A stretch of 64,000 nucleotides of DNA from Hirschia litorea (GCF_042665075.1 NZ_JBHTBR010000005.1:1222446-1286445); one strand, 5' to 3'; counted from the first letter of the stretch, positions 9,701 through 18,570 are shown. Numbers and translations are program-made. Notes: generated from the letters alone by a model not told the origin.

Positions 9701-10012
9701 AGCAGTGTGCTTCCTGATGGAACGCATATAGCTCACTTTGAAGAAATTAAAGCCTATCTTCTCGACAGCAAAGAAGATGTTCTCATGGGAAATATCGTTC
9801 AACATTTGATGACGTATTCCTTGGGACGCGAACTCGATATTTTGGACAAGCAAGAAGCGGAAGAGGTCGCAACGACTTTCCGAGCATCTGGCTACAAAAT
9901 ACCGGAATTAATTAAGGCCATTGTACAAACAGACGCTTTTACGAACAGAAATCAGCATGCGTTAGAAAAGCAGAAAGCTGAACAAACTATGGGAGAAACA
10001 AGTCATGAGTAG
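6728..10012 (+). CDS. DUF2231/cytochrome c/DUF1587-1592-1588-1585 (Planctomycete-type PSD) protein
   Basis: 1094 residues; ATG 6728 is chosen because GAGGAAAAA precedes it. The first ~175 residues form a membrane domain (four hydrophobic segments, FHPLILHFPVAFLVLAGL typical of DUF2231). A c-type haem site CSRCH follows at 226-230. Then come the domains first described in Planctomycetes: DUF1587 (RRLSKRELNHVYQDLFNVG), DUF1595 (VFRRSVHPSEL), DUF1592 (ASRLSFFLWSSMPDE), DUF1588 (RAGILTNASILTMNSNG, HPIKRGVWLLE) and DUF1585 with a second haem motif CSGCH at 951-955. A run of seven prolines links the last two. Its biochemical role is not established; two haems and a membrane anchor suggest periplasmic redox work. 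It overlaps the DUF1552 gene by eight bases, the usual pairing for this family. Confidence 0.88.
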   Translation: MRRPILLIWLITIGLVLGVQFTAILAPLNGAEGAGFGRFLGRFHPLILHFPVAFLVLAGLLELTRLNKKTAKFSEFVGPVLVLAALSACATVILGILLASNEGHAGDLVERHRGRGIGVAILACLAAAIYYTDIFVKNTKLKIGYRACLGISIALMGLAAHDGGSMVHGPTYLADHAPKFLRPILITHVGEETTQTAQVSHDGTGISPDLIDRFQGDVGSFFGSYCSRCHGDGKQEANVKLADFDPTFQAHDSQHHWNRVLGVLGSHRMPPVEAKQPNGPVRAKAINWIQDALKEHALARRADRANAPLRRLSKRELNHVYQDLFNVGSDFSGILPSDPKSEHGYDTDADLLMVAMSDLRFYQDIAREAVNSYVKIGDRTDNVEHFFVEMEDVYHYGRLEGDNLSYDRAPSPISASELKAIKQAREGKTPIYRDRVYGPLPYGVIPTGDVRGVGEGRGFARLHEQFMLLRTKQTHGEVTVKVKAAMIPGKNGDKSVPRLKLEAGWRKIQSLRVSVIGEKDVTAPLDAPQTVEFKFRLEDVIVPEKARHDPEGEDRWLLLVLSNYARHEKGALAGSIYGQVDPYLPSYATVALPYREQAEAAAEYQKVGLAKWKEGGVPYLKLDAVEASITPTEANPESRWVIEPPASDEVEVQVAKVREVLSQYLPYVFRRSVHPSELVHYENLFRKLNEGGDGFEVALKETMASALISPEFLYIGYPAARIEADAVDREEIRQNNYLASRLSFFLWSSMPDETLMQLAADLKLTDPAVLAAQVERMLDDPKSLRMSRTFADQWLQLEKVANTGVSPEIYPDYSSEFAQLIVEETRSTFVDVVKNGRDARSLFKSEYMMLNEELARHYGVEGVVGGDMRRVHVGDPPERAGILTNASILTMNSNGQDSHPIKRGVWLLERALNDPPPPPPPSVPDLDTNNPLLANMTLKEKIEHHRQLSACSGCHEQIDPWGVAFENFDATGRWRDTVTVKEGSPPREVDASSVLPDGTHIAHFEEIKAYLLDSKEDVLMGNIVQHLMTYSLGRELDILDKQEAEEVATTFRASGYKIPELIKAIVQTDAFTNRNQHALEKQKAEQTMGETSHE

Positions 10013-11375
10013 AGGATTATTTTCAGATCGTAGATCTTTTTTGAAAGCTGGGGGTACGTCATTGCTTCTGCCAGCTCTCTCTTCTTTGGCATATCCTGCA
10101 TATGCAAAGAATACTGGGTCATCTGAAGCAGGTAGTCTTGCAGGCACACCACCAAAGCGCTTGTGTTTCGTTTTCTTTGGTATGGGAGTTAGTTTGCCAC
10201 CAGAAGGGCATGTTGCACATAAGGATTGGCATTGGTTTCCCCACCAATTGGGCAGTGATTATAAATTTAACAAATCATTGGAGGCACTTGAGCCCTATAA
10301 AAGCAAACTAAGTGTTCTTTCAGGCTTATCCCACCCTCGTACCCGAACAATGTATTCCCACTCTACAGGGGGGTATTTTTTAAGCGCGGCTGACCCTGAG
10401 GCCCCAGGTGGGAATTCAATCTCTGCGGACCAAGTCTATGCCAACCACATTGGGGGGGAGACTCGCTACCCATTCATTACCATGTCGACAGAGGGAGGGG
10501 TTGGTGATTTTCGTGAACCTCACACCATGTCATATTCCGGTACGGGGCAGCCTATCCCTTCTGTTGCAGGGCCTCGTGGACTATTCAATGAATTATTTAG
10601 TGTGCAAAATGCAGGACGTGAGGCTATAGAGCGCCAATATGGCCGTGACCGATCGATATTGGATTCTTTGGTCCCTGACCTGAAGAAGTTAAATGCTTCT
10701 CTGCCCTCAGAAGATAAGGCGCGTTTGGAGCAATACGCAACGGCTGTGCGGTCTTTGGAAAGCCGTATTGCGCGTGCGCAGTCATGGTTGGACGTACCAA
10801 AGCCTGTTGTACCGGAAAGTCAGTTTGTTCTCGACGTTGATCCGATAAAAGATGGTCCAACACAATTTATCGACTCAATGTTCCAATTGATCCATACAGC
10901 CTTTGTGACTGATAGTACGCGGGTTGCGTCCTATGCCTTGGTTGAAGAGTCACCTGGTGCTGTGGCATGTCGTTTTCCTGAAGCTTTAGGGCTTCCTCAT
11001 CACCACAGTATTTCCCACGACTTCAATTCTGAAGGTGGATACGAACGTTGGGGACGGTATGATCAATATCTCGCACAGCGCTTTGCTGGTTTCTTGAAGC
11101 AAATGGATGAAACGGATGATCCATTTGCCGAAGGGTCTTTGTTGGATAATACGATCATACTCTTTGGTTCAGGTACGAGTACTGAGCATAACCCTCGTAA
11201 TTTCCCGTTAGTGTTGGCCGGTGGAAATAATTTTGGATTGAAGCATGGTAAGCACCAGCGCTTTGAAGAAGATATCCCAATGTCTAACCTTCTGCTTACA
11301 TTGCTACAGCAGCTTGGTACACCGGTAGATAAATTTGCAGACAGCACAGGAAATATTCCGGAGTTGCTGATCTAA
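10005..11375 (+). CDS. DUF1552 family Tat-exported protein
   Basis: 456 residues. The N-terminus carries a twin-arginine signal (SDRRSFLKAGG, then a hydrophobic stretch ending AYAK), so the protein folds, perhaps with a cofactor, before export. The body fits DUF1552: LCFVFFGMGVSLPPEG, HSTGGYFLSAADPE, SISADQVYANHIG and a late segment NTIILFGSGTSTEHNPRNFP that resembles the metal-site region of sulfatase/alkaline-phosphatase-like DUF1501 proteins. It overlaps the upstream haem protein by eight bases (start ATG within its last codons), which indicates an obligatory partnership. The function is unknown in all lineages. Confidence 0.85.
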   Translation: MSRGLFSDRRSFLKAGGTSLLLPALSSLAYPAYAKNTGSSEAGSLAGTPPKRLCFVFFGMGVSLPPEGHVAHKDWHWFPHQLGSDYKFNKSLEALEPYKSKLSVLSGLSHPRTRTMYSHSTGGYFLSAADPEAPGGNSISADQVYANHIGGETRYPFITMSTEGGVGDFREPHTMSYSGTGQPIPSVAGPRGLFNELFSVQNAGREAIERQYGRDRSILDSLVPDLKKLNASLPSEDKARLEQYATAVRSLESRIARAQSWLDVPKPVVPESQFVLDVDPIKDGPTQFIDSMFQLIHTAFVTDSTRVASYALVEESPGAVACRFPEALGLPHHHSISHDFNSEGGYERWGRYDQYLAQRFAGFLKQMDETDDPFAEGSLLDNTIILFGSGTSTEHNPRNFPLVLAGGNNFGLKHGKHQRFEEDIPMSNLLLTLLQQLGTPVDKFADSTGNIPELLI

Positions 11376-11418
11376 AATTGGGCTAAGAAATTTTATAAGT
11401 TCAGTTTTAAAATTGACT

Positions 11419-11461
11419 GCTTTTGGTTTTGCTAATCCCTAGGATCTGCAAAACCAAAAGC
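11419..11461. terminator. terminator-like hairpin between convergent genes
   Basis: A perfect 14-bp inverted repeat (arms 11419-11432 and 11448-11461; loop of 15 bases) with T-rich and A-rich arms lies between the DUF1552 and alpha/beta-hydrolase genes. It has no long T tract after it, so efficiency is uncertain. Confidence 0.55.
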
Positions 11462-11527
11462 TCGTCATTGCTGTGGTTTTATATCAAAAAATCTCGTACT
11501 GCTGATAGGACTGAGTACGTGAAATTC

Positions 11528-12415
11528 TTAAGTCTGTGGTCTGTTTATCAATAGGGTTTCGATAAGAATTTTATGGACTTCTTCGGGCGCTGTTATCATT
11601 GCTTCATGTCCTGTTTGTATTTCTAAATAGTTCCAATGACTGTCACTTTGCGCGACCTTGGCGAAATATGGGAAGCTCGTCTGCTCCAACACAGGGGCTA
11701 CGCAATGGACGTAAGTTTTCGGTATGTCTTTGGCTCCACCATTTTCCAATCTAATGGTTGAAAACCATGGCCGCATAGGGTTGGGCGTTAAATTCTCAAC
11801 GACCCAATTGTAAGAGGTGTGATCCGTTGGGATACCCAGCGCGTGGGCAGGAAATACCCGCATGGATAGCCCATTGTCATCAGATAGTGACAACAAAGCA
11901 TTCTTGGTTGCATCCAGCACATCATGAGATTTAGTGGGCCCAGCTGTGAGCATGGATTGTCCGTCAGTTGGTACGGCTGCATCTAGGTACACAATGTGAG
12001 TAATTTGTTTTTGGAGCCGATCAGCGACGCCTGTAATCACCATGCCGCCATAAGAATGCCCCACAAGAACAAAATTTTTGAGTTTTGCGGCAATTATTGC
12101 GTCAACGACATTTGAAATATGAGTTTCGAGATCAATGTCTTGGGTGAGTTCGGAGGCACGATTTCCTAACCCTGATAGAGTTGGGGTTAATACGGTATGT
12201 CCATCTCTCTCCAATAGTTGTTTTACTTCCCGCCAGCACCATCCACCATGCCATGCTCCATGAACTAAAACAAATGTTTGAGGAGGCACGTTCCTGTGCG
12301 TATCTACCTCAATTGTAGACGTATTTATGCAGCCCGAAATCGTTAGGATATAGGCAGCACTAGCTCCGAGCATAAGCGAGCGTCGTGAGAGTTTTTTGTC
12401 GATTAATTTAGTCAA
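11528..12415 (-). CDS. alpha/beta hydrolase, Tat-type lipoprotein
   Basis: 295 residues, probable TTG start at 12415; an in-frame TGA lies five codons upstream and no better start is present. The N-terminus has SRRSLMLGAS and lipobox ISGC, a Tat lipoprotein signal. The domain begins FVLVHGAWHGGWCWREV, continues with PTLSGLGNRASEL and carries the nucleophile elbow GHSYGG, then a late TGHEAM histidine motif. This is the EstC/hydroxynitrile-lyase-like/methyl-esterase group, acting on small carboxylic esters. It converges with the DUF1552 gene and may add an esterase to the 1-11 kb cluster, but no shared operator was seen before it. Confidence 0.82.
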   Translation of the reverse strand: MTKLIDKKLSRRSLMLGASAAYILTISGCINTSTIEVDTHRNVPPQTFVLVHGAWHGGWCWREVKQLLERDGHTVLTPTLSGLGNRASELTQDIDLETHISNVVDAIIAAKLKNFVLVGHSYGGMVITGVADRLQKQITHIVYLDAAVPTDGQSMLTAGPTKSHDVLDATKNALLSLSDDNGLSMRVFPAHALGIPTDHTSYNWVVENLTPNPMRPWFSTIRLENGGAKDIPKTYVHCVAPVLEQTSFPYFAKVAQSDSHWNYLEIQTGHEAMITAPEEVHKILIETLLINRPQT

Positions 12416-12576
12416 TGTGAAACGTTCTACTCAAGCAGTATGCGGTTGAAAGGGGAGGGATATCAATAGGTCAGTTCTGAATTGAAATTGATGCCTGAGA
12501 TCCATGTGGTTTTTGATTTGAGGAGGTGAGAAATAGTAGTCCGCTTTAGTAGCGGGCTACTACTTGTGTGCAGTTG

Positions 12577-14412
12577 TTAGAATGACAATTCTGCTCTGAT
12601 CCCAAATGTGCGCTTTTCTTGTGGGATTACTGTCACCCCGAGGTTATTGAAATCAAAAGTCCCTGGGTCCGCTGGGTTTCCAACATCAAAGTAACTTAAA
12701 CCGCCACGCCAAGATGTTTCATCAAAAATGTTCTTCACAAATATTTCTAATCGAAGATCATCTTTTTCTAGGCCCATACGAAAATCAGCGAGTGCAAAAG
12801 GTCGAATTTTTGCTAAATTGGCTGAGCTTGTAAAAGTTTCTCCTTGATAGACAATATCTCCACGGACAAACATTTCCCACATAGCATTCAATTGATGAGT
12901 GTATGTGCTGGATATATTACCTGACCACTCGGGAAAGCGCGGGGCTCGATTGCCTTGGAAATTTCGAGACCCACCATTGGCGCGCGCAAATGTCGTCAAA
13001 CCAAGGTAATTTGTATATTCGTTGGAGTTATAGGACAAAGAGCCATCAAATCGCAGATTGTCTGTCGCGACATAGGATGCATCGACTTCTACTCCATGTG
13101 ATTTTGAGCTACCAGATGAAGCAATTTGAACTGTATTGGGTGTTGCATTTGGAACGCCATTTAGATCATCATCTCTATAGACTGTCACAAAATTTGTACT
13201 AGGCTGATTGCTCCAATCGTAGGAGTAGGCAGCCGTGTTAAGATTTAGGCGACCGTTTAATCCAACAATTTTGAATCCGATTTCAATGGAGTCTAACGTT
13301 TGGGTGTCTGTAAATTCCTTGAAATCAGCTCCCAGAGTTGCGCGCATTTGATCACATTCAGAAAGTGAACTTGGAAGACCTGTATTTGGGTCAATGAAGG
13401 GAGATGTATATGCTTGCTGGCTACAATTGATGATTACACCATTGGTCAAACCTGGCAAAAAGCCTTGCGACCAGTTTGCGTATAGTGTGAGTGCATCTGA
13501 GACCTCGTAAGATGCGGTTATGCGAGGTAAAAACTCTTCGTAGCTCTGGGTGATGGTCGATATTCCATCATTCCGATCTTCACTTTGGAAGCGTCCTTCA
13601 ATACCTAAGGTTAATTTGTCTGTTATATCAAATGAGGCTGCTCCATATATACTGGAAACGTCTGCGAAATCTCCACCATCATTTCCAGTCGGGAGGAAGA
13701 GAGGGCAGAAAGCAGCGATAGGGCAAGCAGCTACAAATGTGCCTCCAGTCGCACTCGTGAGAAATTCCTGCTCGTAGTAATTTGCGCCGACAAGCCAAGT
13801 TAGGCGGCCACCATCGGATGATGTTAGAGATATATCTATACCTTTGTCTTCGCTTTTGCGTGCGTTGTAAGAGTACCAAGATTCTGTAGGTGTAAGATCT
13901 AGGTCACGAAGGGAAGCTCCCTGACTCTCATTGTATGACGCTGACATTGAGAGCGTCATGTTGTTTTCGAATTCATAGTTTGTCTTAAGAGATGCCCTAA
14001 ACATGTCACGGCGCAAACCAAACCGATCTAGTTCGGGGACGCCAGAAATCGTATTTGCGTTCAATAGATTGTTAATGAGGAAATCTGCATTTCCCCCTGC
14101 AAATGCTTGCAGGCGCAAGCTTGTGTTGTAATCAATTGGGTTAAAGTTGAGATTGCCCAGTTCGGGAACATCACCACAAACAAAACCAGTTGGGTTTAGG
14201 ATGACTGAGTTTCCCTGATCGTCCAAGCCTTGCCGAGTAGTGCCTGAGCAAGTGTCTGCCAAACGTCCAGGGATAAAGCCCGCAGCAGCGGGGCCATCGT
14301 CGTCTTGCTGATAAAATAAACGAAGCTTGGCATCAAATTTAGATGTCGGTTGCGCGAACAATACCGCCGAAATTGCTTGTGACTTTTCTTCTCCTAAATT
14401 GCTTCCGTCCCT
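12577..14412 (-). pseudogene. 5'-truncated TonB-dependent receptor
   Basis: The frame is open from 14412 to the stop at 12577 and encodes only barrel sequence: GEEKSQAISAVLFAQP near its start, then many beta-strand repeats and the C-terminal half with WRGGLSYFDVGNPADP and terminal RAELSF. Signal peptide, TonB box, plug and first strands (about 200-250 residues) are absent; the frame is closed upstream by TAA at 14413-14415 and there is no ribosome site. A TTG at 14361 would give 594 residues but still no export signal. No plug remnant was found between 14413 and 14669, so the break is a deletion or insertion, not a frameshift. The receptor class resembles FyuA/vibriobactin-like proteins common in sphingomonads, with unknown ligand. 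Confidence 0.75.
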
Positions 14413-14669
14413 TTAAAGATAATGGCTTGATACAATCATTGCCCCATTCACTAATTTTACCTAAGCGAACAGGGTATGTCGGGGTTCGGCGACAAGGTAT
14501 TCAGCGACCATGTGTTTTGCGTATGATTAAGATCATCAAAGACAATGCAGTTAAGGCTTATGGTGGCTCTTAAACGGTGGAGCACTCTTAGTATGTGCTC
14601 TATTGTGAGGGCTCAGATGAGCAAAAGCGAATGTAGCTATATTGAATACGCTTACGCTTAAGCTTTGTT

Positions 14670-15476
14670 TTATTGAGGGCATTGTTCGTCAAATGGGCAA
14701 TTTTCAAGTAAAATCACCTCCAATGGACCGGGCGTTCTGATAAGCATTGTTACACCCGTTTTAGTGCCAGATTTGGGGCCACTATGCGCAATTCCTTTGG
14801 GTCTGTAGAAATACCCACCTTGAAGATATTCTCCGACAACTGAACCGGTAGGCAAGCATTCTGCCAGCGTGTAATCACCTTCAATTATATAAGCCTCTTC
14901 TGCAACTGGATGCATTTCCCATGGAACAATCACACCTGGTTTTACGCTAACCAAATGAGAACGCGCGCCACTAAGCGGGTCATTTTTTAGATGCTTAATA
15001 AGTAGTGGGACGTCATCTCGTCCGGCTTTTTTCATAGCTTCTCCTGCAACCCAAGGATTCTCATCATCGCGTACGATAAGCCATTTAGAGGCATCTATAA
15101 GTGGCAAGGCAGTGTCCGTTGATTTGTATTCAATATTACCCTCTTCGAAAAACATAAGAAATCTTGCGTTTTTGCTAGCTGCCGGGCGGGGGATTGAGAC
15201 TCCTGCAGGTATTTGGATAAAATCCCGAGCGTTGAGAGTAATATCCTGAAATTGCAATTCTCCTTCCAATAGAAAAATTTCAACTGCTTTGTTAAATTCG
15301 ACATTCTCCGCTTGGATATTGTATTGCTCCGGAAATGTGACTTCTAGCGCAATACCGGTTTCACTGTTTTGTCTAAGCGTTTTTGATGGCAATCCCCACG
15401 CAAGCGCGTGTGTGTGGCTGGTCAATTCTTTTGAATTCAAAAAGAAAATTGCATTTTCTGGGACGTTCTTCATCAT
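14670..15476 (-). CDS. double-cupin protein (DUF4437-like)
   Basis: 268 residues in two cupin halves. The first has KAVEIFLLEGELQF and FIQIPAGVSIPRP. The second has GVIVPWEMHPVAEEAYIIEG and GYFYRPKGIAHSGP, the usual cupin histidine/glutamate motifs of a metal-dependent enzyme or sensor. It is the last gene of a minus-strand run rhodanese-MFS-DUF3598-cupin, 42 bases after DUF3598. Two adjacent ATGs (15476, 15473) could start it and neither has a strong ribosome site. Cupins of this kind often act in small-molecule catabolism; the reaction is unknown. Confidence 0.7.
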   Translation of the reverse strand: MMKNVPENAIFFLNSKELTSHTHALAWGLPSKTLRQNSETGIALEVTFPEQYNIQAENVEFNKAVEIFLLEGELQFQDITLNARDFIQIPAGVSIPRPAASKNARFLMFFEEGNIEYKSTDTALPLIDASKWLIVRDDENPWVAGEAMKKAGRDDVPLLIKHLKNDPLSGARSHLVSVKPGVIVPWEMHPVAEEAYIIEGDYTLAECLPTGSVVGEYLQGGYFYRPKGIAHSGPKSGTKTGVTMLIRTPGPLEVILLENCPFDEQCPQ

Positions 15477-15518
15477 CTAATTCAAAGCCCGCTTATAGGT
15501 GGTGAGGCGACGAAATAT

Positions 15519-15995
15519 TTATTCGCCGCGCCATTCGTGGGAAATGCGCTCTTCGTCAATGAGCGTGCGTTGAACAGTTTTGCCGTTCTTGAGCCATTGC
15601 CAAACGCGTGTGCGGAAATTCCCGCAATCGGAAAGTTGGATCATTTCATAGAGATATATTTCGGGCTCGCCGACTCTGGTCCAATGTAACATCATAGTGC
15701 GGCGGTGCTCGTCTAATGGCTCTTCTGCCGACCATCCCTTGATGATGTCATTGTTAAAAATAAGACGCACACCTTCTGCATGTCCTTTGAAGTCCCGTAT
15801 ATCGGTGCGTCCATCTTCCCAAGTATAATGATTGGTTTGGTGGTAGATGTTTGGCGTGTCATCTGGGATGCGGCATATGAGACGAGAGCGGTGGGCATCA
15901 ATTTGATTGCCGTCCACATCAATATATCTGTACCAGCCTTCCCAAATACCTTCATGGCGAGCCAATAAGGGGAATGAGTCACGTAGAGAAATCAT
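15519..15995 (-). CDS. DUF3598-like lipocalin-fold protein
   Basis: 158 residues. It opens with LLARHEGIWEGWYRYIDVDG and carries SRLICRIPDD, TWEDGRTDI and RTVLIDEERIS-like C-terminal sequence (actual RTLIDEERISHEW), matching the DUF3598 family of single-domain beta-barrel proteins. There is no signal peptide, so it is cytoplasmic. Its ATG shares one base with the transporter stop (TAATG), which gives translational coupling. The role is unknown; binding or transforming the imported compound is inferred from the operon. Confidence 0.65.
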   Translation of the reverse strand: MISLRDSFPLLARHEGIWEGWYRYIDVDGNQIDAHRSRLICRIPDDTPNIYHQTNHYTWEDGRTDIRDFKGHAEGVRLIFNNDIIKGWSAEEPLDEHRRTMMLHWTRVGEPEIYLYEMIQLSDCGNFRTRVWQWLKNGKTVQRTLIDEERISHEWRGE

Positions 15996-17362
15996 TATGA
16001 AGTGCCTTCTGATGTCGTTTGATCGGATTGAGCCGTGAGTTGTAATTCACGTACTTTTTGTAACTCTGCTTTGTATGATTTTCGGGTCCATGGCATGAGG
16101 ATGAGGACGGGAATTCCATAAATGATAGATAACATTGCGATGGAGTATCGTAATTGTGCTTCTCCGAAGACGAAGTCACTTAGCAAACCAATGGTTGTTG
16201 GGCCAAAACCCAGTCCGAAAAAACTTATACAAACATAATATATCGCCATTGCTTGGCCTCTCATGTTTGCAGGCAATATGTTCAAAAGTGCAGTCGCTCC
16301 CGTTGCTGAGGATAGTGCGACGCCTGCCATCGTGATGCCCAAGACAAAGATTGCGAGTTCTGGGGTTGGCATAAGTGGCCAGATAAAACCGCTAACGCTC
16401 ATAATTGGCACACCTGCCATAGCGATAAGCATGGGGGCGTCATTTATGCCTTTTTTGTACAGAAAGTCGGACAGCCATCCTGCAAAATTTACAGTTACTG
16501 GGCCAACGACGATAAACATAATACCAGCCCATTGGCTGTATTGAACGATGGACCATCCCCATGTGCGGGTGAACATTGGCGCGCCCCATGAGGTGCTATA
16601 GCCGATGATTGTCATCAGGCAGAACACGGATATGAAGCATAGAAAGAAGTTACGTCTCGCGAGAATATATTTAAACGTATCTGCGTAAGTAGGCTGGGAT
16701 GTTCCTGGAGCAATGTTTTCATTCCGTCTCTTTGGTTCTGGTAGAAGCAAAAGGAGGGGAGCTAGTATAAGCCCAGGCAGGCCGACTATTATCATGGTTA
16801 GCTGCCAAGGTTTTAGTTCACCGAAAGAGGGGATTGAAATAGGATCAGCTGTCATAGCCCAACCGATGACCGCACCACCTGCGAGTAGCGCTATGCCTGC
16901 GCCTAGCGAGATTGCGGTAGAATATAGTGCAATGGGTTTGCCTCGTTTTTCTTGCGCAAAGCTATCAGCTATTAGAGACATCGTGCACGGACTGAGTGCT
17001 GCTTCACCTACACCAACGGCCATGCGGGCGATGAAGAGTTGAAAGAAGCTACGCGCGATACCTGAGAGGGAGGTTGCTAAGGACCATAATGCTATGCCGA
17101 TTGCGACGATCCATGTTCTGCGTTTGCGGTCTGCAAGATAACCTAGTGGCAGCCCAACGAGTGCATAAAAGATTGCGAATGCCGGTCCTAATAAAAGCCC
17201 CATTTGCGTGTCGGAAAGGTTTAAGTCTGCCTTTATGGGTTCAGCCAATAGGCTCAGAATATATCGATCCACAAAGGAAAGCACATATGCGAGTGTGAGA
17301 ATAACCACCATTGTCCAGGCACGGATTGGCGACGGATAGGGCAACTTGCTATTGAGAGACAT
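15995..17362 (-). CDS. MFS transporter (spinster-like/sugar-acid type)
   Basis: About 455 residues from ATG 17362, which has GGAG five bases upstream; the longer frame to 17392 has no ribosome site. Twelve hydrophobic segments are visible. The MFS loop motif is GYLADRKRR after the second helix, and the first helix carries YVLSFVDRYILSLLAEPIK, characteristic of the spinster-like branch that moves hydrophobic or organic-acid substrates. It overlaps the rhodanese gene by 14 bases and is coupled to DUF3598 downstream. Substrate is unknown. Confidence 0.85.
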   Translation of the reverse strand: MSLNSKLPYPSPIRAWTMVVILTLAYVLSFVDRYILSLLAEPIKADLNLSDTQMGLLLGPAFAIFYALVGLPLGYLADRKRRTWIVAIGIALWSLATSLSGIARSFFQLFIARMAVGVGEAALSPCTMSLIADSFAQEKRGKPIALYSTAISLGAGIALLAGGAVIGWAMTADPISIPSFGELKPWQLTMIIVGLPGLILAPLLLLLPEPKRRNENIAPGTSQPTYADTFKYILARRNFFLCFISVFCLMTIIGYSTSWGAPMFTRTWGWSIVQYSQWAGIMFIVVGPVTVNFAGWLSDFLYKKGINDAPMLIAMAGVPIMSVSGFIWPLMPTPELAIFVLGITMAGVALSSATGATALLNILPANMRGQAMAIYYVCISFFGLGFGPTTIGLLSDFVFGEAQLRYSIAMLSIIYGIPVLILMPWTRKSYKAELQKVRELQLTAQSDQTTSEGTS

Positions 17363-17654
17363 AATTACTCCAAGCGGCGATGCCGCCTTCAAGGCTTTTT
17401 GTGTTACTGAAGCCTACCGCTTTAGCAAAGGATACGGCTTTCATACTTCGCAGCCCACTCTTGCAGATGAACAGAATGCTGGCTCCTTGCGTGAACTGAG
17501 GCAGGGCATCTGATAAGTCGGCAAGAGGGATGTTTATTGAATTTGGAATATGCTGTTCTGCGTACTCTTCTGGAGATCTCACATCGACAAGAGCGTCAAA
17601 GTTGTTTGACGGTTCATACGCTCTGAACTCAGATTGTGATAACGAGGCGTTCAT
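17349..17654 (-). CDS. single-domain rhodanese
   Basis: 101 residues from ATG 17654, with CGGAG 11 bases upstream. The domain shows ALVDVRSPEEYAEQHIPNSI and the active-site loop CKSGLRS with catalytic Cys64, then SLEGGIAAW. Single-domain rhodaneses transfer sulfane sulfur to a nucleophile such as cyanide or a thiol. It is first in its operon and divergent from the GntR gene, with a candidate operator between them. A rhodanese beside a nitrilase-family gene may point to a nitrogen- or sulfur-containing substrate, which is speculation. Confidence 0.85.
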   Translation of the reverse strand: MNASLSQSEFRAYEPSNNFDALVDVRSPEEYAEQHIPNSINIPLADLSDALPQFTQGASILFICKSGLRSMKAVSFAKAVGFSNTKSLEGGIAAWSNYVSQ

Positions 17655-17685
17655 AAGAATGATATCTCCGAAATGTTTTTCGGCA

Positions 17686-17712
17686 CTACAACATGTATTC
17701 AATATAAAACAA
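17686..17712. promoter_or_regulatory. candidate HutC/GntR operator, copy 1
   Basis: On the minus strand TTGTTTTATATTGAATACAT and the following seven bases match 22 of 27 positions of a second copy at 20740-20766. The core is a near-dyad TTGT..AATACA. It sits between the rhodanese operon and the GntR gene, which fits autoregulation and control of the operon. Confidence 0.55.
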
Positions 17713-17749
17713 CTTGCGTCAACTAGAATCAGTGAGATATACGAGCCGC

Positions 17750-18550
17750 ATGAAAGATAAATCCGTTTCAAGGGCAGGGTCTGCTCAACACCATAACGCT
17801 GCTCTGCCAGCCTATCACCGTTTATATGTCTTGTTATCTGAAGGGATAAAGAGCGGAAAATACCCTATGGGAGACTTGCTTCCATCGGAAAATGCACTGG
17901 TTGATATTTATAAAATGTCGCGGGTAACCGTCCGTCGCGCTTTGGAGAAATTGGTCGAAGATGGTTTGGTGATAAAGCATCGAGGTCAAGGCACAATCGT
18001 TGCTCAGAGAGATGACACTTTCAGCCAAGACGAAAACAAATTGAGTGGCTTCCTAGAAGACCTTGTGGCGCAAAACGTCGAATTCACGGTGAAAACATTG
18101 CTGTGGGAGGAAAGAGCGCCATCTGAATTTGCACGAAAAAAATTGGCATTGAGGCGCGGTGAAAAGTGTTTGCTAATCCGCCGCGTACGGCTTTTGGACA
18201 ACCTTCCAATATCGTATGCATCAATTTATCTTCCAGCGCATGTGGGGAAATTGATTTCCAAAGAAGGCAATGATTCAAAGCTCATCATTCGTAGGCTTGA
18301 TGACACTGAATATGTCACAGATAATTCTGAATATTCCCTGTCCGCCAGCTTAGCGGAAGGAGAGTGCGCTGACCTCCTTGAGCTTGCGGTAGGGTCGCCC
18401 GTGTTACGTATGCGTGGTGTCGCTAATACTCCCGATGGTACGCCTGTGTATTGTCAGGATAGTTTGTACCACCCCGAGCGGTATGAGTACGGCATTTCAT
18501 TTAAACGAGATCACGAAACCGGAAAGATGATTTGGGTACCAAAACACTAA
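17750..18550 (+). CDS. GntR-family transcriptional regulator (HutC/UTRA type)
   Basis: 266 residues; ATG 17750 gives the normal N-terminus. The winged helix is clear at about 20-88: GDLLPSENALVDIYKMSRVT, VRRALEKLVEDGLV and KHRGQGTIVA. A UTRA ligand-binding domain follows (LLIRRVRLLDNLPISYASIYLP; DNSEYSLSASLAEGE), which in HutC-type proteins senses a pathway metabolite and releases DNA. It is divergent from the rhodanese operon and convergent with the nitrilase-VOC operon. The repeated 27-nt element at 17686 and 20740 is the likely binding site, making it the local regulator of both operons. Confidence 0.88.
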   Translation: MKDKSVSRAGSAQHHNAALPAYHRLYVLLSEGIKSGKYPMGDLLPSENALVDIYKMSRVTVRRALEKLVEDGLVIKHRGQGTIVAQRDDTFSQDENKLSGFLEDLVAQNVEFTVKTLLWEERAPSEFARKKLALRRGEKCLLIRRVRLLDNLPISYASIYLPAHVGKLISKEGNDSKLIIRRLDDTEYVTDNSEYSLSASLAEGECADLLELAVGSPVLRMRGVANTPDGTPVYCQDSLYHPERYEYGISFKRDHETGKMIWVPKH

Positions 18551-18570
18551 TTTGATACCTGTCTTTGCAA

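Noticed and set aside
14343..14573. 75-residue plus-strand open frame beside the truncated receptor
   Set aside because: No ribosome site and no recognisable domain; it starts inside the receptor remnant. It could be a mobile-element scrap, but nothing in the sequence shows it.
17668..17683. CCGAAA-TGTT-TTTCGG inverted repeat as GntR operator
   Set aside because: It occurs only once and overlaps the rhodanese ribosome site; the 27-nt element with a second copy is a better candidate.
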